Of a stretch of DNA of 64,000 nt, positions 37,345 through 48,364 are shown one piece after another; within the stretch, counting starts at the first letter, position 1; the number at the start of each line of letters is the position of its first letter. The DNA is taken from the NCBI GenBank assembly GCA_038226305.1, contig JBBRQN010000014.1:8540-72539 (forward strand), given 5' to 3'. Source of the DNA: JASLDZ01 sp038226305. Its GTDB lineage: Bacteria; Pseudomonadota; Alphaproteobacteria; Caulobacterales; Caulobacteraceae. The position numbers were made by a program, and so were the translations under genes. The notes under the pieces are model-generated. The model had not been told where the DNA came from. It saw only the letters and a list, made by a program, of their open reading frames with translations, and did not search any database.

Positions 37345-38291
37345 GGTGCAGGCACTCCCGAAAGGCGCAGCACGATGGCCGCCGTTGCGTTCCAGCTGGG
37401 CGTACCGGGAGCGATCTCCTCCGCATGGCCGCCCGGGGGCGAGGAGACGTGGACGACGTCGCCTGCGGCACGGGCCAGGCTGGCGAAGCGCTCGCCCACG
37501 GCCAGGGGCACGGTCTCGTCCCGCGCGCCGTGGACGATGAAGAGCTCGGCACCGGTGGGCAGGCGGTGCGCGGGCGAGGTGGCCTGATAGTTCGGCGGCG
37601 ATCCGGCCATCTGCGCCACGACTTCGGGCCCGCAGCCAGTGGAGATGTCGTTCTCAAGGTCGGTCAGCCCGGCGAGGTCGATCACCGCGCGCACATGCGG
37701 AAAGCCCGGAAGTTTAAGCGGACCCGTCTCGGCGAGGCGCGAGGCGCCCGCGGTCCACAGGGCCAGATGCCCCCCGGCGGAATGCCCGATCACGACGAGA
37801 CCGGCCCCCAGATCTAGCCGCCGCTCGCCCGTCTGCCGCTTCAGGGTGAAGAGCGCCTCGGCCACGTCGCGGTAGGTTCCAGGATAGCCGCCGCCCGGTT
37901 GATCGGCGCGGCGGTACTCGATGTTCCACACGGCTACGCCGCGCTGGGCGAGGTCGGCGGCGGCCTGATCCATGATGTGCAGGCTGGCGACAGAGGCCTG
38001 CCAGCAGCCCCCGTGGATCATCGCCACGACCGGATGCGGTCCCGGCGTCGCGGGTCGCCACAGGTCGATGAACTGGTTCTTGTCGTCGCCGTAGCGGATG
38101 CGCTCGGGGCGCAGGGTCGGCTTGGGGCGGGCGAGAAACTCTGCCCAAGTGAGGAGCGGCCCGTCGTCCGGCACGGCGGCACTCGTCTGCGCGGCAGGGA
38201 GAGGGGCCGTCGCGGACGCGGTCATCAGCAGAGCAGCGAGGAGGAGGGGGCGGATCGCGAACGCGGCGATCCGGCCCCCTCCAGCCCTCAA
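37341..38291 (-). CDS. Exported alpha/beta hydrolase (esterase/lipase family)
   Basis: The frame is open well into petB. The TTG at 38289-38291 overlaps the petB stop (TTGA) and starts a credible signal peptide (MRAGGGRIAAFAIRPLLLAAL...TASA), giving 316 residues; the ATG at 38225 would lose it. The oxyanion HGG is in AMIHGGCWQ (~103), and the nucleophile is in VVIGHSAGGHLAL (~185). The histidine is probably in SSPPGGHAEEI. It occupies the slot where cytochrome c1 (petC) normally follows petB. The TTG start is unproven. Confidence 0.82.
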   Translation of the reverse strand: MRAGGGRIAAFAIRPLLLAALLMTASATAPLPAAQTSAAVPDDGPLLTWAEFLARPKPTLRPERIRYGDDKNQFIDLWRPATPGPHPVVAMIHGGCWQASVASLHIMDQAAADLAQRGVAVWNIEYRRADQPGGGYPGTYRDVAEALFTLKRQTGERRLDLGAGLVVIGHSAGGHLALWTAGASRLAETGPLKLPGFPHVRAVIDLAGLTDLENDISTGCGPEVVAQMAGSPPNYQATSPAHRLPTGAELFIVHGARDETVPLAVGERFASLARAAGDVVHVSSPPGGHAEEIAPGTPSWNATAAIVLRLSGVPAP

Positions 38292-39613
38292 CCTTTGTGC
38301 TCGGGTGCGGCGGCCGCGCCCGCGGGCAGGCCCGCGCCGTGCTTGCCCGACAGGACCGGGCTGGAGATCGTCTCCGGCATCTGCAGAGGCGTTTCCATCA
38401 GGCCCAGCAGCGGCAGCACCACGAGGAAGTAGGCGTAGTAGTAGATCGTCAGGATGCGCGAGACCCACAGCACGGTCAGGCCGGTGGCCTCACCGGTCAC
38501 GGCATCGCGACCCACGGGGATCACCACCTCGTCAGGCAGCTTGCCGCCGCACCAGCCGAGGAACAGCGTGCCCACCACGAAGAACAGGAAGAAGTAACGC
38601 GCCGTGGGGCGGTAACGCATTGAGCGCACCTTCGAACGGTCGAGCCACGGCACCACGAACAGGAGTGCAATGGAGCCGAACATCACGAGCACGCCGCCCA
38701 GCTTGTCCGGCACGGACTTCAGCATCGCGTAGAAGGGCAGGAAGTACCACTCGGGCACGATGTGCGCCGGGGTCTGCAGGGGGTTCGCCTTGATCTGGTT
38801 ATCGGCGTGGCTCATCGCCTCGGGGGCGAAGAACACGAACCAGGCGAACAGGATGAAGAACACCACGATCGCGAAGGCATCCTTCACCGTGTAGTACGGG
38901 TGGAAGGGAACGGTATCTTCCTTCGACTTCACCGGCACGCCCGTGGGGTTGTTGTTGCCCGGAACGTGCAGCGCCCAGATGTGCAGCCCCACCACGCCCG
39001 CGATCATGAACGGCAAGAGGTAGTGCAGGCTGAAGAAGCGGTTCAGCGTGGCGTTGTCGACCGCGAAGCCGCCGAGCAGCCAGGTGTGGATCGCCTCACC
39101 CACGAAGGGGATGGCCGAGAAGAAGTTGGTGATCACCACCGCGCCGTAGAAGCTCATCTGGCCCCAGGGCAGCACGTAGCCCATGAAGGCCGTGGCCATC
39201 ATCAGGAGATAGATCACGCAGCCCAGGATCCACAGCACTTCGCGGGGAGCCTTGTAGCTGCCGAAATACAGGCCGCGCATCATGTGGATGTAGACCGCGA
39301 GGAAGAACATCGAGGCGCCGTTGGCGTGCATGTAGCGGATCATCCACCCCATGTTCACGTCGCGCATGATGTGCTCGACGCTGTTGAACGCGCCATCAGC
39401 CGTGGGGCTGTAGTGCATCGCCAGCATCACGCCGGTGATGATCTGGGTGACGAGGCACACCGCCAGGATGCCGCCGAACGTCCACCAGTAGTTCAGGTTC
39501 TTGGGCGTCGGAAAGTCGATGCCCGTGTCGTAGGCCATCCGGATGATCGGCAGGCGAACGTCGAGCCAGCGCTCGAATCCGGTCTTGGGTACGTAGTTTG
39601 AGGGTCCGCTCAT
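38288..39613 (-). CDS. petB: Cytochrome b of the bc1 complex
   Basis: A 441-residue integral membrane protein. The haem-binding histidines lie in helix B (SVEHIMRDVNMGWMIRYMHAN) and helix D (FFSLHYLLPFMIAGVVGLHIWALHV). The Qo-site motif is the PEWY in HIVPEWYFLPFYAML, and the FMGYVLPWGQM block precedes it. A Gly/Ala-rich tail (GAGLPAGAAAAPEHKG) follows the last helix. It is separated from petA by 2 bases. Confidence 0.97.
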   Translation of the reverse strand: MSGPSNYVPKTGFERWLDVRLPIIRMAYDTGIDFPTPKNLNYWWTFGGILAVCLVTQIITGVMLAMHYSPTADGAFNSVEHIMRDVNMGWMIRYMHANGASMFFLAVYIHMMRGLYFGSYKAPREVLWILGCVIYLLMMATAFMGYVLPWGQMSFYGAVVITNFFSAIPFVGEAIHTWLLGGFAVDNATLNRFFSLHYLLPFMIAGVVGLHIWALHVPGNNNPTGVPVKSKEDTVPFHPYYTVKDAFAIVVFFILFAWFVFFAPEAMSHADNQIKANPLQTPAHIVPEWYFLPFYAMLKSVPDKLGGVLVMFGSIALLFVVPWLDRSKVRSMRYRPTARYFFLFFVVGTLFLGWCGGKLPDEVVIPVGRDAVTGEATGLTVLWVSRILTIYYYAYFLVVLPLLGLMETPLQMPETISSPVLSGKHGAGLPAGAAAAPEHKG

Positions 39614-39615
39614 GA

Positions 39616-40188
39616 TCAGCCGATCTTGACCTTGCTGGGGCCGGTGAAGGCGTATTCAGGCACTTCGAGGTTCTTGGGGGCGGGGCCCTGCCGGATGCGC
39701 CCCGACGTGTCATAGACCGAGCCGTGGCAGGGGCAGAGCCAGCCGCCATAGGTGCCGGTGCCGAAGTTGGGCACGCAGCCGAGGTGGGTGCAGACGCCCA
39801 CCACGATCAGGTGTTCGGCGTGGCCGGGCTTGGTGCGCTGGGCGTCGGTCTGCGGGTCCTTCAGTTCGGACAGGGGCACCTTGGCCGCGGCTTCGATCTC
39901 GGCCGGGGTGCGGTTGCGCACGAACACCGGGCGGCCGCGCCACTTCACGACGATCTGCTGGCCGACCACCACCTTGGAGATGTCGACCTCGATGGAGCCC
40001 AGCGCCAGGGTGTCGGCGGCGGGGTTCATCTGGTTAATGAACGGCCAGGCCACGGCCACGGCACCGCCACCGGCCATCGCCACGGCGGCGATGTGGATGA
40101 AGTCGCGGCGGCTTTTCGGCTCGCCGTCAGACCCGTGCCCATCCGGGCCCGGCGCGACGTTTGGATGCCGGTTGATGACTTCGACCAC
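39616..40188 (-). CDS. petA: Rieske iron-sulfur subunit of the bc1 complex
   Basis: A 190-residue protein from a GTG start. An N-terminal membrane anchor (~30-52) carries a Tat-like KSRRDFI signature. The [2Fe-2S] cluster motifs are CTHLGC (133-138) and CPCHGS (152-157). It transfers electrons from quinol to cytochrome c1, whose gene is missing in this operon. Divergent from hemF. Confidence 0.97.
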   Translation of the reverse strand: MVEVINRHPNVAPGPDGHGSDGEPKSRRDFIHIAAVAMAGGGAVAVAWPFINQMNPAADTLALGSIEVDISKVVVGQQIVVKWRGRPVFVRNRTPAEIEAAAKVPLSELKDPQTDAQRTKPGHAEHLIVVGVCTHLGCVPNFGTGTYGGWLCPCHGSVYDTSGRIRQGPAPKNLEVPEYAFTGPSKVKIG

Positions 40189-40308
40189 GGGCTGGAGCTC
40201 TCCGGCGACTGGATGTTCGCGCTTGTCCTGCGGGAATTAGGCCGGTGGGCGGGAATTTTCAACCGGCGCCGTGCTTGACGACGCGCCTTCGTGAGGCGAC
40301 CCAAGCGG

Positions 40309-41184
40309 ATGCTCTCTCCAGAAGACCTGACCGCCCGAAAACTGGCCGCCCGCGCCTGGTTCGAGACCCTGCGCGACAGGCTCGTCAGCGCCCTCGAAGC
40401 GGTGGAGGCCGCCGCCCCGCCCGAGCTCTATGGAGAAGGCCCGCCCGCCAAATTCGAGCTCAAGCCCTGGTCGCGGCCCGAGGGCGGCGGCGGCGTCATG
40501 GGGGTGTTGAACGGGCGGGTGTTCGAGAAGGCGGGCATCCACGTCTCCACCGTGGAGGGCGAGTTCTCGCCGGAAATGCAGGCGAGCATGCAGGGGGCGG
40601 AGGACGATCCGCGCTTCTTCGCCACCGGCGTCAGCGTGATCGTGCATCCGAAGAACCCGCACGCCCCCACGGGCCACATGAACACCCGCTTCATCGCCAC
40701 CACGAAGAGCTGGTTCGGCGGCGGCGGCGACCTCACCCCCGTGCTGGCCGAGCACCGCCGGCAGGACGCGGAAGACACGCTCTACTTCAAGGGCGCCTAT
40801 AAACGGGCCTGCGACGCCTATGACCCGACCGCCTACGCCGAGCACCATACCCACTGCGACCGCTATTTCTTCCTGCCCAACCGGGGGGAGCCCCGGGGCG
40901 TGGGCGGCATCTTCTACGACCACCTGGACTCAGGTGACTTTGGGCGAGACTTCGCCTTCACGCAGGCCGTGGGCGAGGCGTTCCTCGAGACCTACCCGGC
41001 CATCGTGGCCCGCAACATGGCCAAGCCCTGGACCGACGACGAGCGCCACCGCCAGTGCGTGCAGCGCGGCCGCTATGTGGAGTTCAACCTCCTCTACGAC
41101 CGCGGCACCCTGTTCGGCCTGAAGACGGGCGGCAACGTGGAGTCGATCCTGAGTTCCCTCCCCCCCGAAGCCCGCTGGCCCTGA
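40309..41184 (+). CDS. hemF: Coproporphyrinogen III oxidase, aerobic
   Basis: The ATG at 40309 is preferred over the GTG at 40291 because GAGG lies 12 bases upstream, giving 291 residues. HemF blocks are GHMNTRFIATTKSWFGGGGDLTP (~125-147), EHHTHCDRYFFLPNRGEPRGVGGIFYD (~180-206) and RGRYVEFNLLYDRGTLFGLKTGG near the end. It makes protoporphyrinogen IX precursor in haem synthesis. Divergent placement beside bc1 genes suits a shared oxygen-dependent role. Confidence 0.96.
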   Translation: MLSPEDLTARKLAARAWFETLRDRLVSALEAVEAAAPPELYGEGPPAKFELKPWSRPEGGGGVMGVLNGRVFEKAGIHVSTVEGEFSPEMQASMQGAEDDPRFFATGVSVIVHPKNPHAPTGHMNTRFIATTKSWFGGGGDLTPVLAEHRRQDAEDTLYFKGAYKRACDAYDPTAYAEHHTHCDRYFFLPNRGEPRGVGGIFYDHLDSGDFGRDFAFTQAVGEAFLETYPAIVARNMAKPWTDDERHRQCVQRGRYVEFNLLYDRGTLFGLKTGGNVESILSSLPPEARWP

Positions 41185-41186
41185 GG

Positions 41187-41209
41187 CCCGCCGCACCGGG
41201 TGCGGCGGG
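41187..41209. terminator. Bidirectional hairpin after hemF
   Basis: A perfect 10-bp stem (CCCGCCGCAC with GTGCGGCGGG) and loop CGG lies directly after the hemF stop, between hemF and the convergent phosphatase remnant. There is no T-tract. Confidence 0.6.
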
Positions 41210-41217
41210 GGGTATGC

Positions 41218-41537
41218 TCAGCGAGGCTGGTGGCGCGACACCTTGGCTTCGAGCAGCGCCACAAGGGCTGCGTCCATGAAGGCGTAGTCGTCGGGGATGT
41301 CGAGGCAGATCAGCCGCTTGCCGTTCAGGCTTTTGCGAAACCGACGCTGCAGCTTCGACCGGTGCGCCTTCTCCATGACGAAGATCACATCGGCCCAAGC
41401 CACGAGTTCGTGGGAGAGCGGCGTCTCCGCATCATGGTTCGTCCCCGCCGACTCGACCTCCAGATCGACACGGCGGGAGACGCCTGCTCCGCCGTGGGAC
41501 TGCGGAGGCGGTTCTGGCTGCAGATGAAGAGGACGCG
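41218..41537 (-). pseudogene. Low-molecular-weight protein tyrosine phosphatase, frameshifted and start lost
   Basis: The 3' half is intact: VESAGTNHDAETPLSHELVAWAD, VIFVMEKAHRSKLQRRF and LICLDIPDDYAFMDAAL match the short (~107-residue) LMW-PTP group. The P-loop is present but in another frame: reading downward from 41537 gives VLFICSQNRLRSPTAEQ, the expected CxxxxxRS active site. Joining the two needs one extra base near 41480 (between QA and SRRVDL). The codon where Met is expected is TAG (41538-41540), so the start is gone. Two independent lesions make sequencing error alone unlikely. The adjacent low-GC DNA begins at the same place. Confidence 0.75.
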
Positions 41538-41590
41538 CTAATTTGCCTGCGACTCGCCGTAGGCTACCTACTGAATTGTCGGAGACTGGG

Positions 41591-42169
41591 ATGTCCACTG
41601 AAATACCGGTCGCCAACCTTGGACGCTTATGGGCTGGAAATATATACGGTACCAACACTGGGAAGCTTTTCGTTGAGATCGTTCCTTCGGATACCGGCAT
41701 AAGTGCCCATGTAAATTTGAACGATGATCAATACGGCACGCATACGTACGAAGGCGCCGGAACCTTTGATGGGGCAACCATCACCGTTTCAGCCACCGAA
41801 GCGGTAGCGAACGGGCCCTCTCCCACGATTCAGCTAACTGGGCATCTTACGCCCGAAGGAATGCTTCGCGGCAGATGGGACAGTCCCGTCGGAACCGCGG
41901 GCACGTTTGTCCTCTATCCGCACGACAACGCCTTACCACGCCCTAGCGCCAGCGGCGGGCCCCCGCTCGTGGAAGAGTTCAACACGTCCACTCGGAAAGT
42001 GGGGGCGATCCGAATGTCAATGTCAGGTCTTCAAGAGTTGCTTCGAGTGGCCGGATCTGACTTTCGGCAGCCCCGCCCTGTAATTACCTACCGAGACCGC
42101 GGAAAGGAGGTCGCAAAATACGCCGATGACTTTCAAAGAAGCCCGCCAGTTGGCGCGCCTTTGAAGTAA
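41591..42169 (+). CDS. N-terminal part of an interrupted hypothetical protein
   Basis: The ATG at 41591 follows GGAG and opens 192 codons. Residues ~8-105 look like a compact beta-rich domain (LWAGNIYGTNTGKLFVEIVPSD, GAGTFDGATITV, IQLTGHLTPEGMLRGRW). Residues ~135-190 look like a second, mixed domain (IRMSMSGLQELLRVAGSDF). The frame stops at TAA 42167-42169 and then continues open in the same frame to 42664, so this is probably the front of a single ~357-residue protein. No family was recognised. Confidence 0.65.
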   Translation: MSTEIPVANLGRLWAGNIYGTNTGKLFVEIVPSDTGISAHVNLNDDQYGTHTYEGAGTFDGATITVSATEAVANGPSPTIQLTGHLTPEGMLRGRWDSPVGTAGTFVLYPHDNALPRPSASGGPPLVEEFNTSTRKVGAIRMSMSGLQELLRVAGSDFRQPRPVITYRDRGKEVAKYADDFQRSPPVGAPLK

Positions 42170-42664
42170 ATCAGAATATTTATATCAGAGCCCGAAGCAT
42201 TTAACATAAATCGGGTCGTGACAGTCGAACTCGATGCTGGTGGAAAAAACGAGGTCCGCGTTCAGGGCGTGCAAGAATCTTGGGTCACAGGAAAGGCAGA
42301 GTCACTCAGGGCTGAAATAGCAAAGAGCGAGCGCAAATTCCTAACTACAACGAGACGATTTGGGCTCAATATAAACGGCGTACTTCTGATTGCAGCGATT
42401 TGTGCGCTACCCAATCTTGCAGACTGGTGGAGGAGATTGGTCCTCATGGGCACCATTCTCGCGATAATTCAAATTATAGGATATCTTCACCGCAAGTATA
42501 TATCTAACGTCGTAATCGATCTAAAAGAGACGGGATTCGGTAGCCAAGGAAAGCTGTGGCCGCAAGTGTTGTCAAGCGCAATCGCAGCTACCGCGAGCCT
42601 CTTTGGCGCAGTAATTTATGGACTCTTGAAGGGCGACGTTCATCTTCCAAGAATTTTACACTAA
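42170..42664 (+). CDS. C-terminal membrane part of the same interrupted protein
   Basis: The 164 codons after the TAA stay open in the frame of the preceding ORF. The first GTG (42218) has no ribosome site, so independent translation is doubtful. The sequence begins IRIFISEPEAFNINRVVTVEL, continues with a beta-type segment ending ESWVTGKAESL, and then has two or three membrane helices (about NGVLLIAAICAL, LVLMGTILAIIQIIGYL, VLSSAIAATASLFGAVIYG). The ORF may be a broken gene or require stop-codon readthrough. Confidence 0.6.
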   Translation: MRIFISEPEAFNINRVVTVELDAGGKNEVRVQGVQESWVTGKAESLRAEIAKSERKFLTTTRRFGLNINGVLLIAAICALPNLADWWRRLVLMGTILAIIQIIGYLHRKYISNVVIDLKETGFGSQGKLWPQVLSSAIAATASLFGAVIYGLLKGDVHLPRILH

Positions 42665-42689
42665 GCATGTTTTACCCTAAGCATATTGG

Positions 42690-45272
<2,583 letters not shown>

Positions 45273-45459
45273 GGCGGCATCCCCAGGTGGCGGCGAACGC
45301 GCGGTCAGATCACGGAGCCTTGCAAGAAGCGCTCCCGACCGCCCAGTTCAGGTGGGTGTGGCGGATCGGTCACACAAGGGTTCAGCGGCCAACAGGGCGG
45401 AAACGGCGAGCCCAACCGCCACATCGCCTCCAGCCCTTGCACGGCCTAGCTTGGCTCTC

Positions 45460-46278
45460 ATGTTGCGTTCCCGTCTCGCCGCCGTTGCTGCCGTGGTCGC
45501 CCTCGCTGCGGCCGCACAACCCGCTTCGGCACAGGAGAGTCTGGCGGCGCCTGCGACGGCGGGCGGTCCGCATTTCACCGGGGCGCAGTCCACCGCGTTT
45601 GCGTTTCAGATCGAGCAGGAGCTCACCCGGCGGGGCGCGGGGCTGGCGGTGGTGTTCCGGTCGGGGCGGCCTCGGGACAAGCTGCCCAAAGGGATCGCCT
45701 ACACCCACGGGGCCTTCTGGGTGCGGCGCGCCTTCACCGAGCCCGACGGCAAGGTCACCTTCGGCTACCTCGTCTACAACCTGTATGCGGGCGACGGGGT
45801 CGCCACGCCGCCCGACCAGTCGACGCTCGTGCAGGACTTCCCCACCGACTTCACGCCGGGCTCGGCGATGGACGACGTGGCGATCCTGATCCCCACCCCC
45901 GCCATGCAGGCGAAGATCGTCGCCGCCATCGACGGCCCGGCCTACGAGGCGATGCACATCGACAGCTATTCCCTGATCGCCAACCCGCTTCTGCCGCTGC
46001 ACCAGAACTGCAACAGCTTCATGCTGGACGTGATCGCCGCCGCGGGCTGGGGCATCGACAACCCCGCCACCATCCGCGCCCGGCTGAAGGCGCGCTATAC
46101 GCCGGCGACGGTGTCGGTGGGGGCGGTCGAGCGGCTGCTGGCCCCCATGAGCGACCCCCGGGTGAAGACCGACGACCAGGGCCTGACCCTGCGCACCGCC
46201 ACCTACGAATCCATCGCCGCCTTCATGCGCGCACAGGGCTGGCTGGCAACCACCTACAGCCTCACGTTCAAGCCCTAG
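45460..46278 (+). CDS. Exported DUF2145 protein
   Basis: The ATG at 45460 starts a signal peptide (MLRSRLAAVAAVVALAAAAQPASA). The 272-residue product has the DUF2145 pattern: KLPKGIAYTHGAFWVRRAF, VYNLYAGDGV and LLPLHQNCNSFMLDVIAA (~186). Conserved His and Cys in these blocks suggest an NlpC/P60-like cysteine hydrolase fold, but activity is unproven. Divergent from clpB. Confidence 0.85.
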   Translation: MLRSRLAAVAAVVALAAAAQPASAQESLAAPATAGGPHFTGAQSTAFAFQIEQELTRRGAGLAVVFRSGRPRDKLPKGIAYTHGAFWVRRAFTEPDGKVTFGYLVYNLYAGDGVATPPDQSTLVQDFPTDFTPGSAMDDVAILIPTPAMQAKIVAAIDGPAYEAMHIDSYSLIANPLLPLHQNCNSFMLDVIAAAGWGIDNPATIRARLKARYTPATVSVGAVERLLAPMSDPRVKTDDQGLTLRTATYESIAAFMRAQGWLATTYSLTFKP

Positions 46279-46330
46279 CCGCGGTCGCTCGCCTCGCGAC
46301 CGAATCGCGGAACATGCTAGGAACGCGGGC

Positions 46331-47704
46331 ATGACGACCGTTCTCCTGATCCTCAGCTGCATCGCCTCCCTGGCTGCCTGCGTGGGGGCGTTCCTCAGCT
46401 GGCGGGCGGCGTCGCGACCGGTGCAGGGCCCGTCCACGGCCGACCTGATCGCGGAACTGCGGATGCTGCAGAACGCGGTCAATGCCGCACCGCGCGATAT
46501 TCGGGACGACCTGTCTCAAGACCGGCAGGGGCGCACGGGTGAGCTTGAGGCGCTCTCCACCGGGCTCTTCACCAAGCTGAGCTTCAACGCCCGCGACACG
46601 TTGGAGGCCATGAAGGATCTTCGCGAACGCACTGAGGCTTCGCTCAAGGGGCTCAGCGAAAAGGTCGAGTCCCTGGCCAAGGACGGTGCGCTTCAGGCCG
46701 AGACCCTGCGCGAAAAAGTGCGCGTCGAGCTGGAGACCCTACGCACCGGGAACGAGGTCAAGCTCGAAGCCATGCGCGTGACCGTGGACGAAAAGCTGCA
46801 GGGCGCCCTGAACGAGCGCCTCGACCAGAGCTTCAAGCAGGTGAGCGAACGGCTGGAGGCCGTGCACAAGGGGCTGGGCGAGATGCAGAGCCTGGCCACC
46901 GGCGTTGGCGACCTCAAGCGGGTGCTCACCAACGTGAAGACCCGCGGCACCTGGGGCGAGGTGCAGCTCGGCTCTCTTCTGGAAGACATGCTCACCCCCG
47001 ACCAGTTCGAGCGGCAGGCGAAGGTGCGCAAGGACTCGAACGAGATGGTGGACTTCGCCGTGCGACTCCCGGGCTCTGACGAGAAGGGCCGGGTGCTCCT
47101 GCCCATCGACTGCAAGTATCCCCAGGAAGACTATGAGCGGCTGATCACGGCGCAGGAGGCGGCCGACCCTGTCGCCGTGGAGGCCGCGGGCAAGGCGTTG
47201 GAGCGCGCCCTGCGCGTCCAGGCCAAGTCTATCGAAGAGAAATACGTCCACCCCCCGGCCACGACGAACTTCGCCATCCTGTACCTGCCCACCGAGGGGC
47301 TGTTCGCCGAGGTGGTGCGCCGCGCATCGTTCGCCCAGTCACTGCAGCAGGATCATCGGGTGACGCTGGCGGGGCCGACCACGCTTTCGGCGCTGCTCAA
47401 CAGCCTGCGGATGGGCTTCAGCACCCTGGAAATCCAGAAGAAGTCGAGCGAGATCGCCATCACCCTCGGCCAGACCAAGACCGCCTTCGAGAAATACGGC
47501 TTTGCGCTGGACGCCGTGGACAAGGCCCTGGACGGAGCCAAGAAGAAGGTCGCCGACGTGGGCGTGAAACACCGCGCCATCACGCGCCAGCTGCGGGGTG
47601 TGGAGGCGGCGGCGGAGGCCGTATCCCTGGGCGCGCCGCCGCTCCTCTCCCTTGGACTGGGAGATGAGCTCGACCTATCGGAAGACGAGGCGGAACTCGT
47701 CTGA
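46331..47704 (+). CDS. rmuC: DNA recombination protein RmuC
   Basis: This 457-residue protein has an N-terminal membrane helix (VLLILSCIASLAACVGAFL), a long coiled coil (~60-190) and the RmuC nuclease-like core: RGTWGEVQLGSLLEDMLTPDQFE (~198-220), LLPIDCKYPQEDYERL (~256) and FAILYLPTEGLFAEV (~313). The family limits inversions and acts in recombination or genome maintenance. Confidence 0.94.
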   Translation: MTTVLLILSCIASLAACVGAFLSWRAASRPVQGPSTADLIAELRMLQNAVNAAPRDIRDDLSQDRQGRTGELEALSTGLFTKLSFNARDTLEAMKDLRERTEASLKGLSEKVESLAKDGALQAETLREKVRVELETLRTGNEVKLEAMRVTVDEKLQGALNERLDQSFKQVSERLEAVHKGLGEMQSLATGVGDLKRVLTNVKTRGTWGEVQLGSLLEDMLTPDQFERQAKVRKDSNEMVDFAVRLPGSDEKGRVLLPIDCKYPQEDYERLITAQEAADPVAVEAAGKALERALRVQAKSIEEKYVHPPATTNFAILYLPTEGLFAEVVRRASFAQSLQQDHRVTLAGPTTLSALLNSLRMGFSTLEIQKKSSEIAITLGQTKTAFEKYGFALDAVDKALDGAKKKVADVGVKHRAITRQLRGVEAAAEAVSLGAPPLLSLGLGDELDLSEDEAELV

Positions 47705-47764
47705 TCGGTGGCGATGTCTCGCTCACCCGCTCGACGCCTGCTCGTGCTGCGCTAGTCTCGTCAG

Positions 47765-48364
47765 ATGCCCGCGCCTGAGCTCCCGCTCCTGACCTTTGCC
47801 GATGCGCCTGCAGTGGACGCCTGGCTGGCGGAGCAGCCTGAGGATTCGGCCGGGGCCTGGCTTCGTTTCGCCAAGGCGGGTGCGCCCGAGCACACCGTGT
47901 CCAAGTCAGACGCCATCGACTGCGCCCTGGCTCATGGGTGGATCGACGGGCAGCTGGGCACGGTGGACGCGGCCTATTTCAAGACCCGCTTCACCCCCCG
48001 AAAGGCGAAGAGCCGCTGGTCGCAGGTCAACGTGGAGCGGTGCGAGCGGCTGATCGCGCAGGGGCGGATGACGCCCCGCGGACAGGCGCAGATCGGTGCC
48101 GCCAAGGCCGATGGGCGCTGGGTGGAAGCCTACGCCCCCGCCAGCCGCATCACTGCGCCCGACGACCTGCAAGCCGCGCTGGATGCCGACGCGCCAGCCG
48201 CAGCCGCCTTCGCCGCGCTGAGCGGGGCCAATCGCTATGCCGTTCTGTATCGCGCCCATCACCTCAAGCCGGGGGCGGGGCGGGCGGCGAAGATCGCGGC
48301 GCTCGTGGCCCAGCTCGCTCGCGGCGAGACGATCCACCCGCAGCCCGCATCGAAACCCGCGTGA
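47765..48364 (+). CDS. YdeI/OmpD-associated family protein
   Basis: A 199-residue cytosolic protein matching the YdeI pattern: KAGAPEHTVSKSDAIDCALAHGWIDGQLG (~38-66), TRFTPRKAKSRWSQVNVERCERLI (~75-98) and GAAKADGRWVEAY. In other bacteria the family is linked to antimicrobial-peptide and envelope stress resistance. The stop overlaps the permease GTG (GTGA). Confidence 0.9.
   Translation: MPAPELPLLTFADAPAVDAWLAEQPEDSAGAWLRFAKAGAPEHTVSKSDAIDCALAHGWIDGQLGTVDAAYFKTRFTPRKAKSRWSQVNVERCERLIAQGRMTPRGQAQIGAAKADGRWVEAYAPASRITAPDDLQAALDADAPAAAAFAALSGANRYAVLYRAHHLKPGAGRAAKIAALVAQLARGETIHPQPASKPA

Noticed and set aside
42661..42684. CTAAGCAT direct repeats as insertion target duplication
   Set aside because: Both copies are at the same edge of the islet, 16 bases apart, and no copy occurs at the left edge.
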